A DNA stretch of 64,000 bases from Fonticella tunisiensis (GCF_004364155.1 NZ_SOAZ01000015.1:1-64000); one strand, 5' to 3'. Counted from the first letter of the stretch, positions 41,938 through 51,270 are shown. The notes: generated by a model not told the origin, from the letters alone. A program made the numbers and translations.

Positions 41938-42831
41938 ATGGAAAAGGTTATCTACAAAAATTCTTACGCTGTAAAGACGGGGCCAAAGAGAAGGACAAGG
42001 AAGTTTATTAAACTTTCCCTTGCCTATTGTGTACTGGCAGCTTTTATAGTTGCTGCAATTTTGCCTATTGTATGGATTTTTACAACCTCAATAAATGCAA
42101 GCAACACCCTGCTTACAACTTCCCTTGATATTATTCCAGAGAAAATGACACTAAACCATTATAAGAATATATTGTTTGGCCCAAACAGCAATTTCTTTTT
42201 ATGGCTAAAAAACAGCATTATAGTGGCAGGGGCAACAACTGGGTTAAGCCTTATGCTTGGAACAACAGCTGCCTATGCCTTCTCAAGGTTCAGGTTCAAG
42301 GGAAGAAAAACATTGCTTAACATATTTTTACTGCTTAATGCTTTTCCTAATATTTTAGCAATCGTTGCCTACTACAAGATAATCACAACCTTAAATCTTG
42401 TAAACACACTTATAGGGCTTGTAATTGTTTATACGGGTGGACAGCTTGTATTTACTATATGGAATCTAAAGGGCTACTTTGATACCCTTCCCTACGAAAT
42501 AGAGGAGGCGGCTTTAATCGACGGGGCATCTGTCCTTAAGATATTTACTAAAATTGTTCTGCCTCTTTCAAGGCCAGCAATTGCAGTTACTGCCATGTTC
42601 AGCTTCATGGCAGGATGGAATGAATACATCTTTGCAATGACTTTTACTACAAATAAGGGGATATTTACATTACCGGTTGGGCTTTGGTCCCTTCAAAATG
42701 CCGGAAACTACGCTCAGAACTGGCCCCTTTTTGCTGCGGGCTCCCTTATAGTAGCTGTTCCTGTGATGATTGTATTTTTACTCCTTCAAAAATCCCTAAT
42801 ATCAGGTTTGACACTTGGAAGCACAAAATAA
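41938..42831 (+). CDS. Maltodextrin-type ABC permease (MalG-like)
   Basis: A 297-aa partner permease with six transmembrane helices and the EAA loop EIEEAALIDGASVLKIFTKIVLPL. The C-terminus (LLLQKSLISGLTLGSTK) is typical of MalG-type subunits. It lies between the first permease and the GH13 enzyme with short gaps. AAGGAGG precedes the ATG. Confidence 0.92.
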   Translation: MEKVIYKNSYAVKTGPKRRTRKFIKLSLAYCVLAAFIVAAILPIVWIFTTSINASNTLLTTSLDIIPEKMTLNHYKNILFGPNSNFFLWLKNSIIVAGATTGLSLMLGTTAAYAFSRFRFKGRKTLLNIFLLLNAFPNILAIVAYYKIITTLNLVNTLIGLVIVYTGGQLVFTIWNLKGYFDTLPYEIEEAALIDGASVLKIFTKIVLPLSRPAIAVTAMFSFMAGWNEYIFAMTFTTNKGIFTLPVGLWSLQNAGNYAQNWPLFAAGSLIVAVPVMIVFLLLQKSLISGLTLGSTK

Positions 42832-42849
42832 ACGCAGCAGGAGGTTAAT

Positions 42850-44556
42850 ATGTTAAAGGAAGCGATATATCACAAAAGCGACAGTACCTATGCCTATCCA
42901 CTGAATGAAAAAAGGCTTTGCATCAAACTTAGAACAAAAAAGAATGACTTAAAGAGGGTTACTCTTTGTTATGGAGATAGATATGAACCTGTAAGTCCCA
43001 TTACTATCTTTGAGAAGGATATGGATTTAACCTACAGGGATGAACTTTTTGACTACTTCGAAATCATAATTGAACCTGACTTTAACAGGATATGTTATTA
43101 TTTTAGACTTGAGGATGAAAATGAAGTTCTTATATACTCACAGAGGAGGTTCTATGAAACGCCGCCGATGGATAGGAACAGATACTTTATGTTCTCCTGC
43201 ATTTGCAAAGGAGACCTTTATGAAGGTCATAAGTGGTGGACGCAATCGGTTTTTTATCAGATATTCGTTGACAGGTTTAATAAGGAAAAAATAGATGATA
43301 ATTGGTTCATGGATCCAACTCCGGAGAGAATTTTTGGTGGAAATCTTAAGGGAATAATCGATAAGCTCGATTACCTTGAGGACCTCGGAGTTAACTGCAT
43401 ATATCTTACCCCGATATTTGAATCAAAGAGCAACCATAAATATGATACCCTTGATTACTACAAAATAGACAGGGGCTTTGGGGACGAGGAAACCTTTAGG
43501 GAGCTTGTTGAAGCCTGTCACAGCAGGGGAATTAGGGTAGTGCTGGATGCAGTATTTAACCACACAAGCAGCAATTTCTTTGCCTTTAGAGACGCCATTG
43601 AAAGAGGAAAGGAATCACCCTACTTTGATTGGTATTTTATAAAAAACAGAGACGAGTATAAAACCTTTGGATATACAAAGCTCATGCCTAAGTTGAATAC
43701 TGCCAGTGAAGGAACGAAAAGATATCTCCTTGATATTGGAAGATACTGGGTTGAAAAATATGATATAGACGGCTGGAGGCTTGATGTTGCAAACGAAATT
43801 GACCACAAGTTCTGGAGGAGTTTCAGGGAAGAGATAAAGAGGGTCAAGAGTGATGCCATAATAATAGGGGAAGTCTGGGATGGAGCTGAGAGTTATCTTC
43901 AGGGAGATCAGTTTGACTCTGCCATGAACTATCCATTCATGTATATACTTCTTGAATATTTTGCTAAGGGCTCAATAGACCTTCAGAAGTTTGACTGGGA
44001 GATAAACAACCTGTTTGTAAGATACAGAATGGACATAAGGAAAAACCTTCTAAATCTTTTAGATAGTCATGACACCAGCCGGTTCCTCTATGAGTGTGGA
44101 AATGACGTTGAAAGGCTTAAGTCTGCAGTGTTTTACATGATGACAACCATTGGAATACCCATGATATTTTATGGAGATGAAGCAGGAATAAGTGGAGCCA
44201 ATGACCCTGACTGTAGAAGGACAATGAACTTTGACAATATAAATTACGACCTTCACAGCTTCTACAAAAAACTTATAAAAATAAGAAGAGGAAGCAGTGC
44301 ATTGATGGAGGGTGAATACAGGACTGTTAAGGTGACTGATTCACTCTATGCCTACAGAAGGGTTACAGAGGATGAGGAGGTTGTTTGTGTATTCAATAAC
44401 GGAGATAGGGAGGAAGAGTTTATACTTGAGAACTGTGGCAAGGTTGTATCTGAACTCTTAAGTGAAGCTAAATATATATGTGATGAAGGAAGACTGAAAT
44501 TAAGCACGAAGCCGGGAGATAAGTATATATTTAGGTGCCAGCCACCTGAGAATTGA
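42850..44556 (+). CDS. GH13 alpha-glucanase (neopullulanase/cyclomaltodextrinase-like)
   Basis: A 568-aa cytoplasmic enzyme that cuts alpha-1,4 (and perhaps alpha-1,6) bonds in imported maltodextrins. There is no signal peptide. The N-terminal beta domain (about 1-125) resembles the CBM34 domain of neopullulanases. The barrel has FYQIFVDRF, DAVFNHT, nucleophile D312 (DGWRLDVANE), acid/base E341 (IIGEVWDG) and D408 (LLDSHDTSRF), so the triad is complete. AGGAGG precedes the ATG. It is the last gene of the transporter operon. The final RCQPPEN replaces the natural C-terminus by a cassette insertion, with probably little effect. Confidence 0.92.
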   Translation: MLKEAIYHKSDSTYAYPLNEKRLCIKLRTKKNDLKRVTLCYGDRYEPVSPITIFEKDMDLTYRDELFDYFEIIIEPDFNRICYYFRLEDENEVLIYSQRRFYETPPMDRNRYFMFSCICKGDLYEGHKWWTQSVFYQIFVDRFNKEKIDDNWFMDPTPERIFGGNLKGIIDKLDYLEDLGVNCIYLTPIFESKSNHKYDTLDYYKIDRGFGDEETFRELVEACHSRGIRVVLDAVFNHTSSNFFAFRDAIERGKESPYFDWYFIKNRDEYKTFGYTKLMPKLNTASEGTKRYLLDIGRYWVEKYDIDGWRLDVANEIDHKFWRSFREEIKRVKSDAIIIGEVWDGAESYLQGDQFDSAMNYPFMYILLEYFAKGSIDLQKFDWEINNLFVRYRMDIRKNLLNLLDSHDTSRFLYECGNDVERLKSAVFYMMTTIGIPMIFYGDEAGISGANDPDCRRTMNFDNINYDLHSFYKKLIKIRRGSSALMEGEYRTVKVTDSLYAYRRVTEDEEVVCVFNNGDREEEFILENCGKVVSELLSEAKYICDEGRLKLSTKPGDKYIFRCQPPEN

Positions 44557-44590
44557 GAATTGATAAGGGAATGCGAGAGCATTCCCTTAT
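44533..44590 (+). repeat. Stop-hairpin cassette, copy I
   Basis: A full copy that ends the GH13 gene. The stem 44563-44574 / 44579-44590 is a perfect 12 bp with a GAGA loop (GNRA type). An IS66-family remnant begins 10 bp later. Confidence 0.95.
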
Positions 44591-44599
44591 GCTATATCG

Positions 44600-44795
44600 G
44601 TAAGCGTAAAATAATCCTCACCTAAAGCTGATACACTAAGCTGATACACTTAATCCACTCGCTTTGTAGGCAGCAATCTGCTTTTTCCACTCATCTCGTA
44701 TTTCCGTTTTATTTATGATACAATTATTCCTTTTATAAGGAGTATTTTCTCAAAAATTTAACAGCATTTCTATGTGGAAGATGTTTGACGCTTAC
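44600..44795 (-). mobile_element. IS66-family remnant, second copy
   Basis: GTAAGCGTAAA (44600) and TTTGACGCTTAC (ending 44795) form terminal inverted repeats as in the element at 7429-7700. On the minus strand the opening of the IS66 accessory protein is readable as KTEIRDEWKKQIAAYKASGLSV. It then ends, with only about 200 bp left of the transposon. The two remnants share their ends but have different internal deletions. Confidence 0.85.
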
Positions 44796-44864
44796 TTTCT
44801 ATTTGTTTTTTCCCATTAATATTTAAATGATATAATATAAATAGTTGTGAGGAGGAGAGAAGTA

Positions 44865-45086
44865 ATGGAGTACGAATTATTGTTAAAAGCAATTGAAAAG
44901 ATGCTTGATGAAAAGCTAGATAGAAAATTTGATGAAAAGCTGGAACCTATTAAAAAAGAGCTTGCAGATATAAAGTCGAATCAGGAAACTATTCTCAGTT
45001 TTATTAAACAGGCTGATACGGAATTCTTGAAACTTAATGAAACTGTTAAATTTGTAGATAAGCTTAAAAAGGTTATGAATGAATAA
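44865..45086 (+). CDS. Small coiled-coil protein, unknown
   Basis: A 73-aa charged helical protein: LLKAIEKMLDEKLDRKFDEK, then IKKELADIKSNQETILSFIKQ and LNETVKFVDKLKKV. The heptad pattern predicts a coiled coil. GAGGAGAG precedes the ATG, and TATAAT is at 44831-44836 with an indistinct -35. The same small-coiled-coil style recurs in the gene at 45364. Function is unknown. Confidence 0.6.
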   Translation: MEYELLLKAIEKMLDEKLDRKFDEKLEPIKKELADIKSNQETILSFIKQADTEFLKLNETVKFVDKLKKVMNE

Positions 45087-45351
45087 AAGCGCGAGCCATT
45101 CGGGCCCCGAGCAAGGACCCCTGGGGGTAAAGTTAATAAAATGCAATAATTACAAATTAAACCCAGTAACCTAAAACATAGGTGCAATGTAGGGGCATTC
45201 CCTTATGTTATTAGTACCTTTGAATCATCATCTAAATCCAGAGAATTTAATATTTCGTTCAGGGAATTTATCTTATGAGCTATGATTGATGCCTTGATCT
45301 CGTTGTCCTAAGATTTAATAAATGATATAATAATTATTAATTAGGTTAACG
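45087..45351 (+). other. Intergenic region with a degenerate cassette
   Basis: No gene is present. At 45178-45212 the right half of the cassette remains (ATAGGTGCAATG, then GGGGCATTCCCTTATGTTAT). The left hairpin arm has been lost, so it cannot fold. A TGATATAATA-type -10 box near 45323 precedes the next small gene. Confidence 0.55.
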
Positions 45352-45363
45352 GTGGTGAGTAGT

Positions 45364-45624
45364 TTGGATAAGGAAATTTTAGAATTATTGAAATCTATTA
45401 ATTCTAAACTTGATGAACATACACAAATATTAAATGAACATACACAAATATTAAGAGCCCTGGAACATGCAAGTGAATCTCATAAAGCCGAAATAGACAG
45501 AGTAAATCATGCAATTGCCAGGGTTGAGGGTGAAATTAAAGGAATTAGGGAAGACTTGACTGCAGTAGAATTAATGACCTCAAAGAATTGGAACGATATA
45601 GTAAAGTTAAAAGCAGTGAAATAA
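45364..45624 (+). CDS. Small coiled-coil protein with a tandem HTQIL repeat, unknown
   Basis: Translation probably starts at TTG 45364 after GGTGGTGAG; upstream in-frame GTGs at 45352 and 45355 overlap that ribosome site. The product is about 86 aa: KEILELLKSINSKL, then DEHTQILNEHTQIL, a seven-residue repeat, and a helix VNHAIARVEGEIKGIREDL. It is predicted to be an extended coiled coil. A terminator follows directly. Similar short proteins are common in clostridia, but no function is known. Confidence 0.6.
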   Translation: MDKEILELLKSINSKLDEHTQILNEHTQILRALEHASESHKAEIDRVNHAIARVEGEIKGIREDLTAVELMTSKNWNDIVKLKAVK

Positions 45625-45632
45625 TTAAAGTG

Positions 45633-45658
45633 GCAATCTCAAAGAGATTGTCTTTTTT
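45633..45658 (+). terminator. Rho-independent terminator
   Basis: GCAATCTC pairs with GAGATTGT across an AAA loop and is followed by CTTTTTT. It lies 8 bp after the small coiled-coil gene. Confidence 0.85.
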
Positions 45659-45663
45659 AATTT

Positions 45664-45685
45664 AGGTGCCAGCCTCCTGAGAATT
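45664..45685 (+). repeat. Stop-hairpin cassette, partial copy K
   Basis: AGGTGCCAGCCTCCTGAGAA then TT: only the first 22 bp remain, with no hairpin. It follows a normal terminator by a few bases. Confidence 0.85.
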
Positions 45686-45760
45686 TACTAATAAACTAAA
45701 ATTATAGGACTTGAACATAACATTTATGCAATATAAAATAACTATGAAGGAGGTGAGAAG

Positions 45761-47614
45761 GTGAAGAGAACATGTTTAACTTTATTTTTAACTGTACTAT
45801 TTATTTTTTCCATAACCACCGGTGCAAGTGCCTTAACACTAAGGTATGGAAGCAGGGGAAGTGAAGTAAAAAGAGTACAGGAAAGGCTCATAAGCCTTGG
45901 ATATTTAAATGGACGGGCAGATGGTATTTTTGGTTCCCAAACCAGGAGCGCTGTTATCAGATTCCAGAAGAATAGTGGCCTTAAGGCGGATGGAATAGTT
46001 GGGAATGCAACCATGGGAAAACTCTTTGGACAGCAAGCATCTCAACCATCTCAAAACACACCAGCTCCAGCTTCACCACAGATTCAGACATCGATACAAA
46101 GGACTTTAAAGCAGGGAAGCCGTGGAAGTGATGTAGCAGTTCTTCAAAGAAGGCTAAATGATCTTGGATTTAACTGTGGAACTCCAGATGGTTCCTTTGG
46201 ACCAAAAACAAAACAGGCGGTTATGAACTTCCAAAGGAGCAGGGGGTTGAAGGTGGATGGAATTGTAGGTAAAATGACAATTGCAAAGCTCTTTGAGGGT
46301 ATGGTTGATAATAACAATAACAACAATAATAACAATAATAATAATACCCCAAATCATCCATCTGAGAAGGCACCTGAAGATAAGGTTTCTTATCATGGAC
46401 AAGCTGATGCCCTTAAAGGTAAGACTATAATTCTTGACGCTGGACATGGCGGAGCAGATTCAGGGGCAAACAGAAGTGGAGTTTATGAGAAGGATATAAA
46501 CCTGGATATTACAATGAGGTTAAAGAGAATGCTTGAAGAGGCTGGAGCAAAGGTAGTACTTACAAGGGACAATGACAGCACTCATTCGCTCTTTAACAGA
46601 TCTGCCATTGCAAATAACTATGTGCTGTGTAAGGAGCTTGAAGTGCAAAAGAGTGAGTTAGCTGAGCTTAATAAGTCAAAGAAGGAAAAGGAAGATCTAA
46701 AAGCTCAAAAAGAAGCTCAATTGCAGCAAGCCAATATTAGCAGGGATGCAAATAGTAAAACTTTGATGGACAAGCAGGATTTACTTGGGGAGTTAAACAG
46801 TCAACTATCTGACTTGCAGCAGAAGCTTATTCAGGCAGAGGCTGAAAATAATGCCGGGCTGGTTCAGGAACTTAAAACTCAGATAGAAAATCTAAAAGGA
46901 CAGATAGATACGTTGAATAAGGAAATAGAAAAAATACAAGGTGATGCTGCTTCTCTTGATGTAAGTATTGCTGCATTAGAAGATGAAATTAAGGTAATTA
47001 CAGGTCAGATAGCTGCATTTGAAACACAAATTTCATCAAAGCAGGCTGCTATTGATGAAATAAACAATAAGATCAATCTCTTTAAACCCTACCTGGATAA
47101 TCCTAATAATGATGAGAGATCTGGTATATACAGATATAATGATAATTCAGGGGAATTAGAATACAGAAACAGTGACTTGGCTGCTGTATTTGACCTGGAG
47201 AAGAAGTATCATGGCAACATTATTTTTATTTCTATCCATGTAAACTCAACTGGAGAAAGTGAAACAGCTGCATCAGGGATCCAGGTATACTACAGGGGTA
47301 GTTCCCAGATATATAGGGAGAACAGGCCATACTATAACGGATATGATGATGAAGGAAGAAGGAGCCTTGCTTCAAACATCCTTCAGCAGATAAATGCTAT
47401 CTCCGATTTCTCCTATAAATATACTTCCCCAATAGAAGCAGACCTTAGCGTTCTAAGGGAAAACAATCTTGTCTCAAGCCTTATCGAGATAGGATTTATA
47501 AACAACTCTAGAGACAGAGAATTGCTTCTCAAGGAGAACACCAGGGAAAAGGCTGCATATGGCATTTACAAAGGTATAGTTGAATATTTCAGGAGGCTGG
47601 TACCTGAGAATTGA
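45761..47614 (+). CDS. N-acetylmuramoyl-L-alanine amidase with two PG-binding domains and an inserted coiled coil
   Basis: A secreted 617-aa cell-wall amidase that cleaves the glycan-peptide bond. GTG start after AAGGAGGTGAG, signal peptide (about 1-25). Two PG_binding_1 repeats (about 27-89 and 113-176; GSRGSEVKRVQERL, GSRGSDVAVLQRRL) lead to a 12-Asn run (about 187-199). In the Amidase_3 domain the zinc ligands are H229 (DAGHGG), E243 (YEKDINLD) and H493 (ISIHVNS), and the catalytic Glu is E576 (SLIEIGF). Between E243 and H493 lies a ~150-residue coiled coil (about 293-446), instead of the usual short loop. The last residues RLVPEN derive from a diverged cassette. Confidence 0.9.
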   Translation: MKRTCLTLFLTVLFIFSITTGASALTLRYGSRGSEVKRVQERLISLGYLNGRADGIFGSQTRSAVIRFQKNSGLKADGIVGNATMGKLFGQQASQPSQNTPAPASPQIQTSIQRTLKQGSRGSDVAVLQRRLNDLGFNCGTPDGSFGPKTKQAVMNFQRSRGLKVDGIVGKMTIAKLFEGMVDNNNNNNNNNNNNTPNHPSEKAPEDKVSYHGQADALKGKTIILDAGHGGADSGANRSGVYEKDINLDITMRLKRMLEEAGAKVVLTRDNDSTHSLFNRSAIANNYVLCKELEVQKSELAELNKSKKEKEDLKAQKEAQLQQANISRDANSKTLMDKQDLLGELNSQLSDLQQKLIQAEAENNAGLVQELKTQIENLKGQIDTLNKEIEKIQGDAASLDVSIAALEDEIKVITGQIAAFETQISSKQAAIDEINNKINLFKPYLDNPNNDERSGIYRYNDNSGELEYRNSDLAAVFDLEKKYHGNIIFISIHVNSTGESETAASGIQVYYRGSSQIYRENRPYYNGYDDEGRRSLASNILQQINAISDFSYKYTSPIEADLSVLRENNLVSSLIEIGFINNSRDRELLLKENTREKAAYGIYKGIVEYFRRLVPEN

Positions 47615-47643
47615 AAAAGGGAATGCATTTTGCATTCCCTTTA
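47594..47643 (+). repeat. Stop-hairpin cassette, diverged copy L
   Basis: AGGCTGGTACCTGAGAATTG keeps the CCTGAGAATTGA core that closes the amidase frame. The stem AAAGGGAATGCA (47616-47627) pairs perfectly with TGCATTCCCTTT (47631-47642) around a TTT loop. The left part has diverged from the consensus. Confidence 0.8.
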
Positions 47644-47674
47644 TATAGTTTGTACAATATTTAATTACATTAAA

Positions 47675-48229
47675 TTATTTCTTTAATTCAGTAACTCCTG
47701 TTACAGTACCGCCATTTTCTAACTTAAATGTTGACTTGGCTTCTTCGTTTGCGAAGTAAACGTTTCCTTGAACCTTAGCATCAACTATAGAGAAGTTTTT
47801 AGCTTCAACATAGACATCTCCAACAAAGGTTCCGCCCTGAATTCTTGCATTTTCGCTCTTAACAGTTAATTTTGGAGCTTTTAAAGTGTATCTTGCGGTT
47901 ACGTTTCTCTTATCATCCTGAGCATAGAGAGCTATCTTACGCTGTATAATATCATTACCATTAGCGTCCTTCTTACCATTTTTAAAATTACCATCAAGTA
48001 CAAGTTCCTTGTCAAAAGTTAAGTCCTTAGTTGTTGCGATAATCCATGTTCCTTCTTTGCTTATTGCCTTTTCAAAGGCTGCATTGTTGTCTACTATTGA
48101 AGCTGATGTTACTGCGTCTGCAGTCTTTGCTGGTTCCTTTGCAGGTGCCTTTGCTGTTTCTTTAGCTCCGCATCCTGCTAACAGTGAAACTGCGAAGATG
48201 AGTGATAATATTGTTGCTTTGATTTTCAT
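47675..48229 (-). CDS. Lipoprotein with beta-helix-like C-terminus
   Basis: A 184-aa lipoprotein (lipobox LLAGCGA, after a short hydrophobic segment). The ATG at 48229 follows AGGGG on the minus strand; the longer frame to 48244 is not used. An Ala/Lys/Pro-rich linker is followed by DNNAAFEKAISKEGTWIIATTKDL and stacked strand motifs (LTVKSENARIQGGTFVGDVYVEAKNFSIVDAKVQGNVYF as pieces), as in small right-handed beta-helix or polymer-forming proteins. Function is unknown. It is divergent from the phosphoglucomutase gene. Confidence 0.7.
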   Translation of the reverse strand: MKIKATILSLIFAVSLLAGCGAKETAKAPAKEPAKTADAVTSASIVDNNAAFEKAISKEGTWIIATTKDLTFDKELVLDGNFKNGKKDANGNDIIQRKIALYAQDDKRNVTARYTLKAPKLTVKSENARIQGGTFVGDVYVEAKNFSIVDAKVQGNVYFANEEAKSTFKLENGGTVTGVTELKK

Positions 48230-48516
48230 AGAGAACCCCTCCACTTATGTATTGAATTTTTGTTCAATTTCATTATATCAGTAAGACAAAAAAATAACAA
48301 GAGTATTATGTGAAAAAGTAAACAAAATTTAGCGATAATTATAATGTAATATATGTGAATATTGGCAAATAGCTGAGGAAATATATAATATAAATGTCAA
48401 TAAAATTATATTGGTTAATTATTTAAATTATTGAAAAATCCTGTTAAAAATGATAAATTAATTATGTTATAAAATAATAACGCCACTAAATAGCGGCTTT
48501 TGCTAGGAGGGTCAAA

Positions 48517-50220
48517 ATGGGATACAGGGAAATGTATGAAAGATGGCTTACATTTGACGAGGAAACAAGAAAAGAACTTACAGGGCTTGATGAAAGGGAA
48601 ATAGAGGATAGGTTTTATAGAGAACTTGAGTTTGGAACAGGAGGCCTCAGGGGGGTTATTGGCGCTGGAACTAACAGGATGAACATATACACCGTTAGAA
48701 AGGCAACCCAGGGGCTTGCAAATTACATATTAAAGAAGGGAATTGGAAACCCCTCGGTGGCACTTGCTTATGATTCAAGGAGGTATTCCGATGTGTTCGC
48801 AAAGGAGGCGGCCCTCGTTTTAAACGCAAATGGAATAAAAACATACATATACAAGGAACTAAGGCCTACGCCAATGCTCTCCTTTGTTGTTAGAAGGCTT
48901 AATTTAACAGCGGGAATAGTTATTACAGCAAGCCATAATCCTAAGGAATATAATGGGTACAAGGTATACTGGAGCGACGGAGGGCAGATTACGGAGGAAC
49001 ATGCCAAAGGTATTTTAAAGGAAATAACCTCAGTTGATTATGGCGATATTAAGACAATCGACTTCGAAAGGGCGTCCATGGATGGACTTTATAACTATAT
49101 TGAAGATGAAGTTGAGGAAGATTATATAGATCTCGTTAAGGGATTGACCATTAATAAGTCCTTAATAGATAAAATGGCAGATGAAATTAAAATAATATAT
49201 ACTCCTCTCCATGGAACGGGAAACGTACCCGTAAGGAGGGTTTTAAAGGAACTGGGATACAAGCACGTATCAGTCGTTAAGGAACAGGAAATGCCTGATC
49301 CAAACTTTAGCACAGTTAAATACCCAAATCCTGAGGAGCATGAGGTGTTTACAATAGCCCTTGAAATGGCAAAGAGGGATGGAGCAGACCTTATCCTCGG
49401 AACCGACCCTGACTGCGACAGAGTTGGTGTCGTTGTAAAGAACAACGAGGGAGAATACGTGGTTCTCACTGGAAATCAAACAGGAGCCCTTTTAACATAC
49501 TACATGTTAAGCCAGCTTAAGGAACTTAATAAAATGCCTGAAAACCCCGTTGTTGTAAAAACCATAGTTACAACGGAGCTGGCAAGAAGGATATGCGATG
49601 ATTTTGGAGTGGAAATAATAGATGTTTTAACGGGCTTTAAGTATATAGGAGAAAAGATAAAGGAGTTTGAAGAAAGGGGAGATAAAAACTTCATAGTTGG
49701 CTTTGAGGAAAGCTATGGATACTTAGCTGGAACCTTCGTCAGGGATAAGGACGGCGTTATTGCATCTTCCCTAATATGTGAAATGGCTGCATACTATAAG
49801 TCAAGGGGGATGAGCCTCTATGACGGCATAATGGAGCTTTACGAAAGGTATGGATACTTTAGGGAAGACCTTAAGTCAATAACCCTTAAGGGAATTGAGG
49901 GAAGCGAAAAGATTAAAGCCATCATGGAGGATTTGAGAAACAACACCCCTAAGGAGCTTGCAGGATACAGGGTTGTTAAGGTTAAGGACTATAAGGTAGG
50001 ACTTGAAAAGGACCTTTTAAGTGGAGATAAGGCCGATATAAACCTTCCAAAGTCAAACGTTATTCAGCTTATACTTGAGGACGGAAGCATTGTTACTGCG
50101 AGGCCGTCAGGCACAGAGCCCAAGATCAAGTTCTATTTTGCAACAATAGGCAGGGATATGAAGGATTCATCGGATAAAATAGAGAATATGAAAAAAGAAA
50201 TACTTAGGATTACGGAGTAG
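48517..50220 (+). CDS. pgcA: Phosphoglucomutase/phosphomannomutase (PgcA type)
   Basis: It interconverts glucose-6-phosphate and glucose-1-phosphate, feeding GalU and RmlA. 567 aa, normal for the alpha-phosphohexomutase family. FGTGGLRGVIGAGTNRMN opens the fold, S139 (ITASHNPKEYNGYK) is the phosphorylated serine, DPDCDRVG binds magnesium, GFEESYGYL is the sugar loop and RPSGTEPKIKFY the phosphate site. GGAGGG precedes the ATG. A terminator follows at 50241. It is next to galU, its metabolic partner. Confidence 0.95.
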   Translation: MGYREMYERWLTFDEETRKELTGLDEREIEDRFYRELEFGTGGLRGVIGAGTNRMNIYTVRKATQGLANYILKKGIGNPSVALAYDSRRYSDVFAKEAALVLNANGIKTYIYKELRPTPMLSFVVRRLNLTAGIVITASHNPKEYNGYKVYWSDGGQITEEHAKGILKEITSVDYGDIKTIDFERASMDGLYNYIEDEVEEDYIDLVKGLTINKSLIDKMADEIKIIYTPLHGTGNVPVRRVLKELGYKHVSVVKEQEMPDPNFSTVKYPNPEEHEVFTIALEMAKRDGADLILGTDPDCDRVGVVVKNNEGEYVVLTGNQTGALLTYYMLSQLKELNKMPENPVVVKTIVTTELARRICDDFGVEIIDVLTGFKYIGEKIKEFEERGDKNFIVGFEESYGYLAGTFVRDKDGVIASSLICEMAAYYKSRGMSLYDGIMELYERYGYFREDLKSITLKGIEGSEKIKAIMEDLRNNTPKELAGYRVVKVKDYKVGLEKDLLSGDKADINLPKSNVIQLILEDGSIVTARPSGTEPKIKFYFATIGRDMKDSSDKIENMKKEILRITE

Positions 50221-50240
50221 TTATAACTTCAAAGTATTTT

Positions 50241-50265
50241 AAAAGGGCGCTTTGCCCTTTTTTTT
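50241..50265 (+). terminator. Terminator after phosphoglucomutase
   Basis: AAAAGGGC (50241-50248) pairs with GCCCTTTT (50254-50261) and runs into eight T residues. Confidence 0.9.
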
Positions 50266-50371
50266 ACAAATGCCGCCCTATTTGCACTGAGATTTTTTTA
50301 ATTTTCAGAAGGATATTAAATCAAAATGTCGAATTATTAACTTGTTTTAATAATATTGAAAGGGAGATGGA

Positions 50372-51238
50372 ATGATGAAGGTTAGAAAGGCGATAATTCC
50401 CGCTGCTGGCCTTGGAACAAGGTTTTTACCTGCAACAAAGGCACAGCCAAAGGAGATGCTTCCAATTGTTGATAAGCCGACAATACAGTATATAATAGAG
50501 GAAGCTGTTGCATCCGGTATTGAAGAGATACTTATAATAACTGGAAGGAATAAAAGGGCAATAGAGGACCATTTTGACAAGTCCGTTGAGCTTGAGATGG
50601 AGCTCAAGTCCAAAAAGAAGGATGATCTTCTCAATATGGTTGAAGAGATATCAAACCTTGCTCAAATTCACTATATAAGACAGAAGGAGCCAAAGGGCCT
50701 TGGCCATGCTATTTTATGTGCCAAAACATTCGTTGGAAATGAGCCCTTTGCTGTTATGCTTGGTGATGACGTCGTGGACAGCGATGTTCCATGCCTTAAG
50801 CAGCTCATTGACATATACAACGAGTATAAGACGACGATACTTGGAGTTCAGCAGGTTCCTATGGAGGATGTTAACAAGTATGGAATAGTGAAGGGTATGC
50901 ATATAGAGGACGGTGTATATAAGGTTAAGGACCTTATTGAAAAGCCGGAGGTTGATAAGGCGCCTTCAAACGTTGCAATACTTGGAAGGTACATTATAAC
51001 TCCCCAGATATTTGAAATACTTGAAAATACAAAGCCAGGCAAGGGGGGAGAAATACAGCTTACAGATGCCCTTAAAGAGCTTCTAAACAGGGAGGCTATG
51101 TATTCCTATGCCTTCAAGGGAAGAAGATATGACGTTGGAGATAAGCTTGGTTTCCTTCAGGCAACCGTTGAGTTTGCGCTAAAGAGGGATGACCTTAAGG
51201 ATGATTTCATGAACTACCTTAAGACAATAGTGAAATAA
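50372..51238 (+). CDS. galU: UTP-glucose-1-phosphate uridylyltransferase
   Basis: It makes UDP-glucose from glucose-1-phosphate and UTP for surface polysaccharides. 288 aa. Motifs: IIPAAGLGTRFLPATKAQPKE (nucleotide-binding loop), KPTIQYIIEEAV, PFAVMLGDDVVD and GRYIITPQIFEIL, and KGRRYDVGDKLGFLQAT at the end. The ATG at 50372 is followed by a second ATG at 50375; GGGAGA lies upstream of both. Confidence 0.95.
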   Translation: MMKVRKAIIPAAGLGTRFLPATKAQPKEMLPIVDKPTIQYIIEEAVASGIEEILIITGRNKRAIEDHFDKSVELEMELKSKKKDDLLNMVEEISNLAQIHYIRQKEPKGLGHAILCAKTFVGNEPFAVMLGDDVVDSDVPCLKQLIDIYNEYKTTILGVQQVPMEDVNKYGIVKGMHIEDGVYKVKDLIEKPEVDKAPSNVAILGRYIITPQIFEILENTKPGKGGEIQLTDALKELLNREAMYSYAFKGRRYDVGDKLGFLQATVEFALKRDDLKDDFMNYLKTIVK

Positions 51239-51270
51239 GCAGAAAAATGTTGCAAACAAACCTTTTAATT

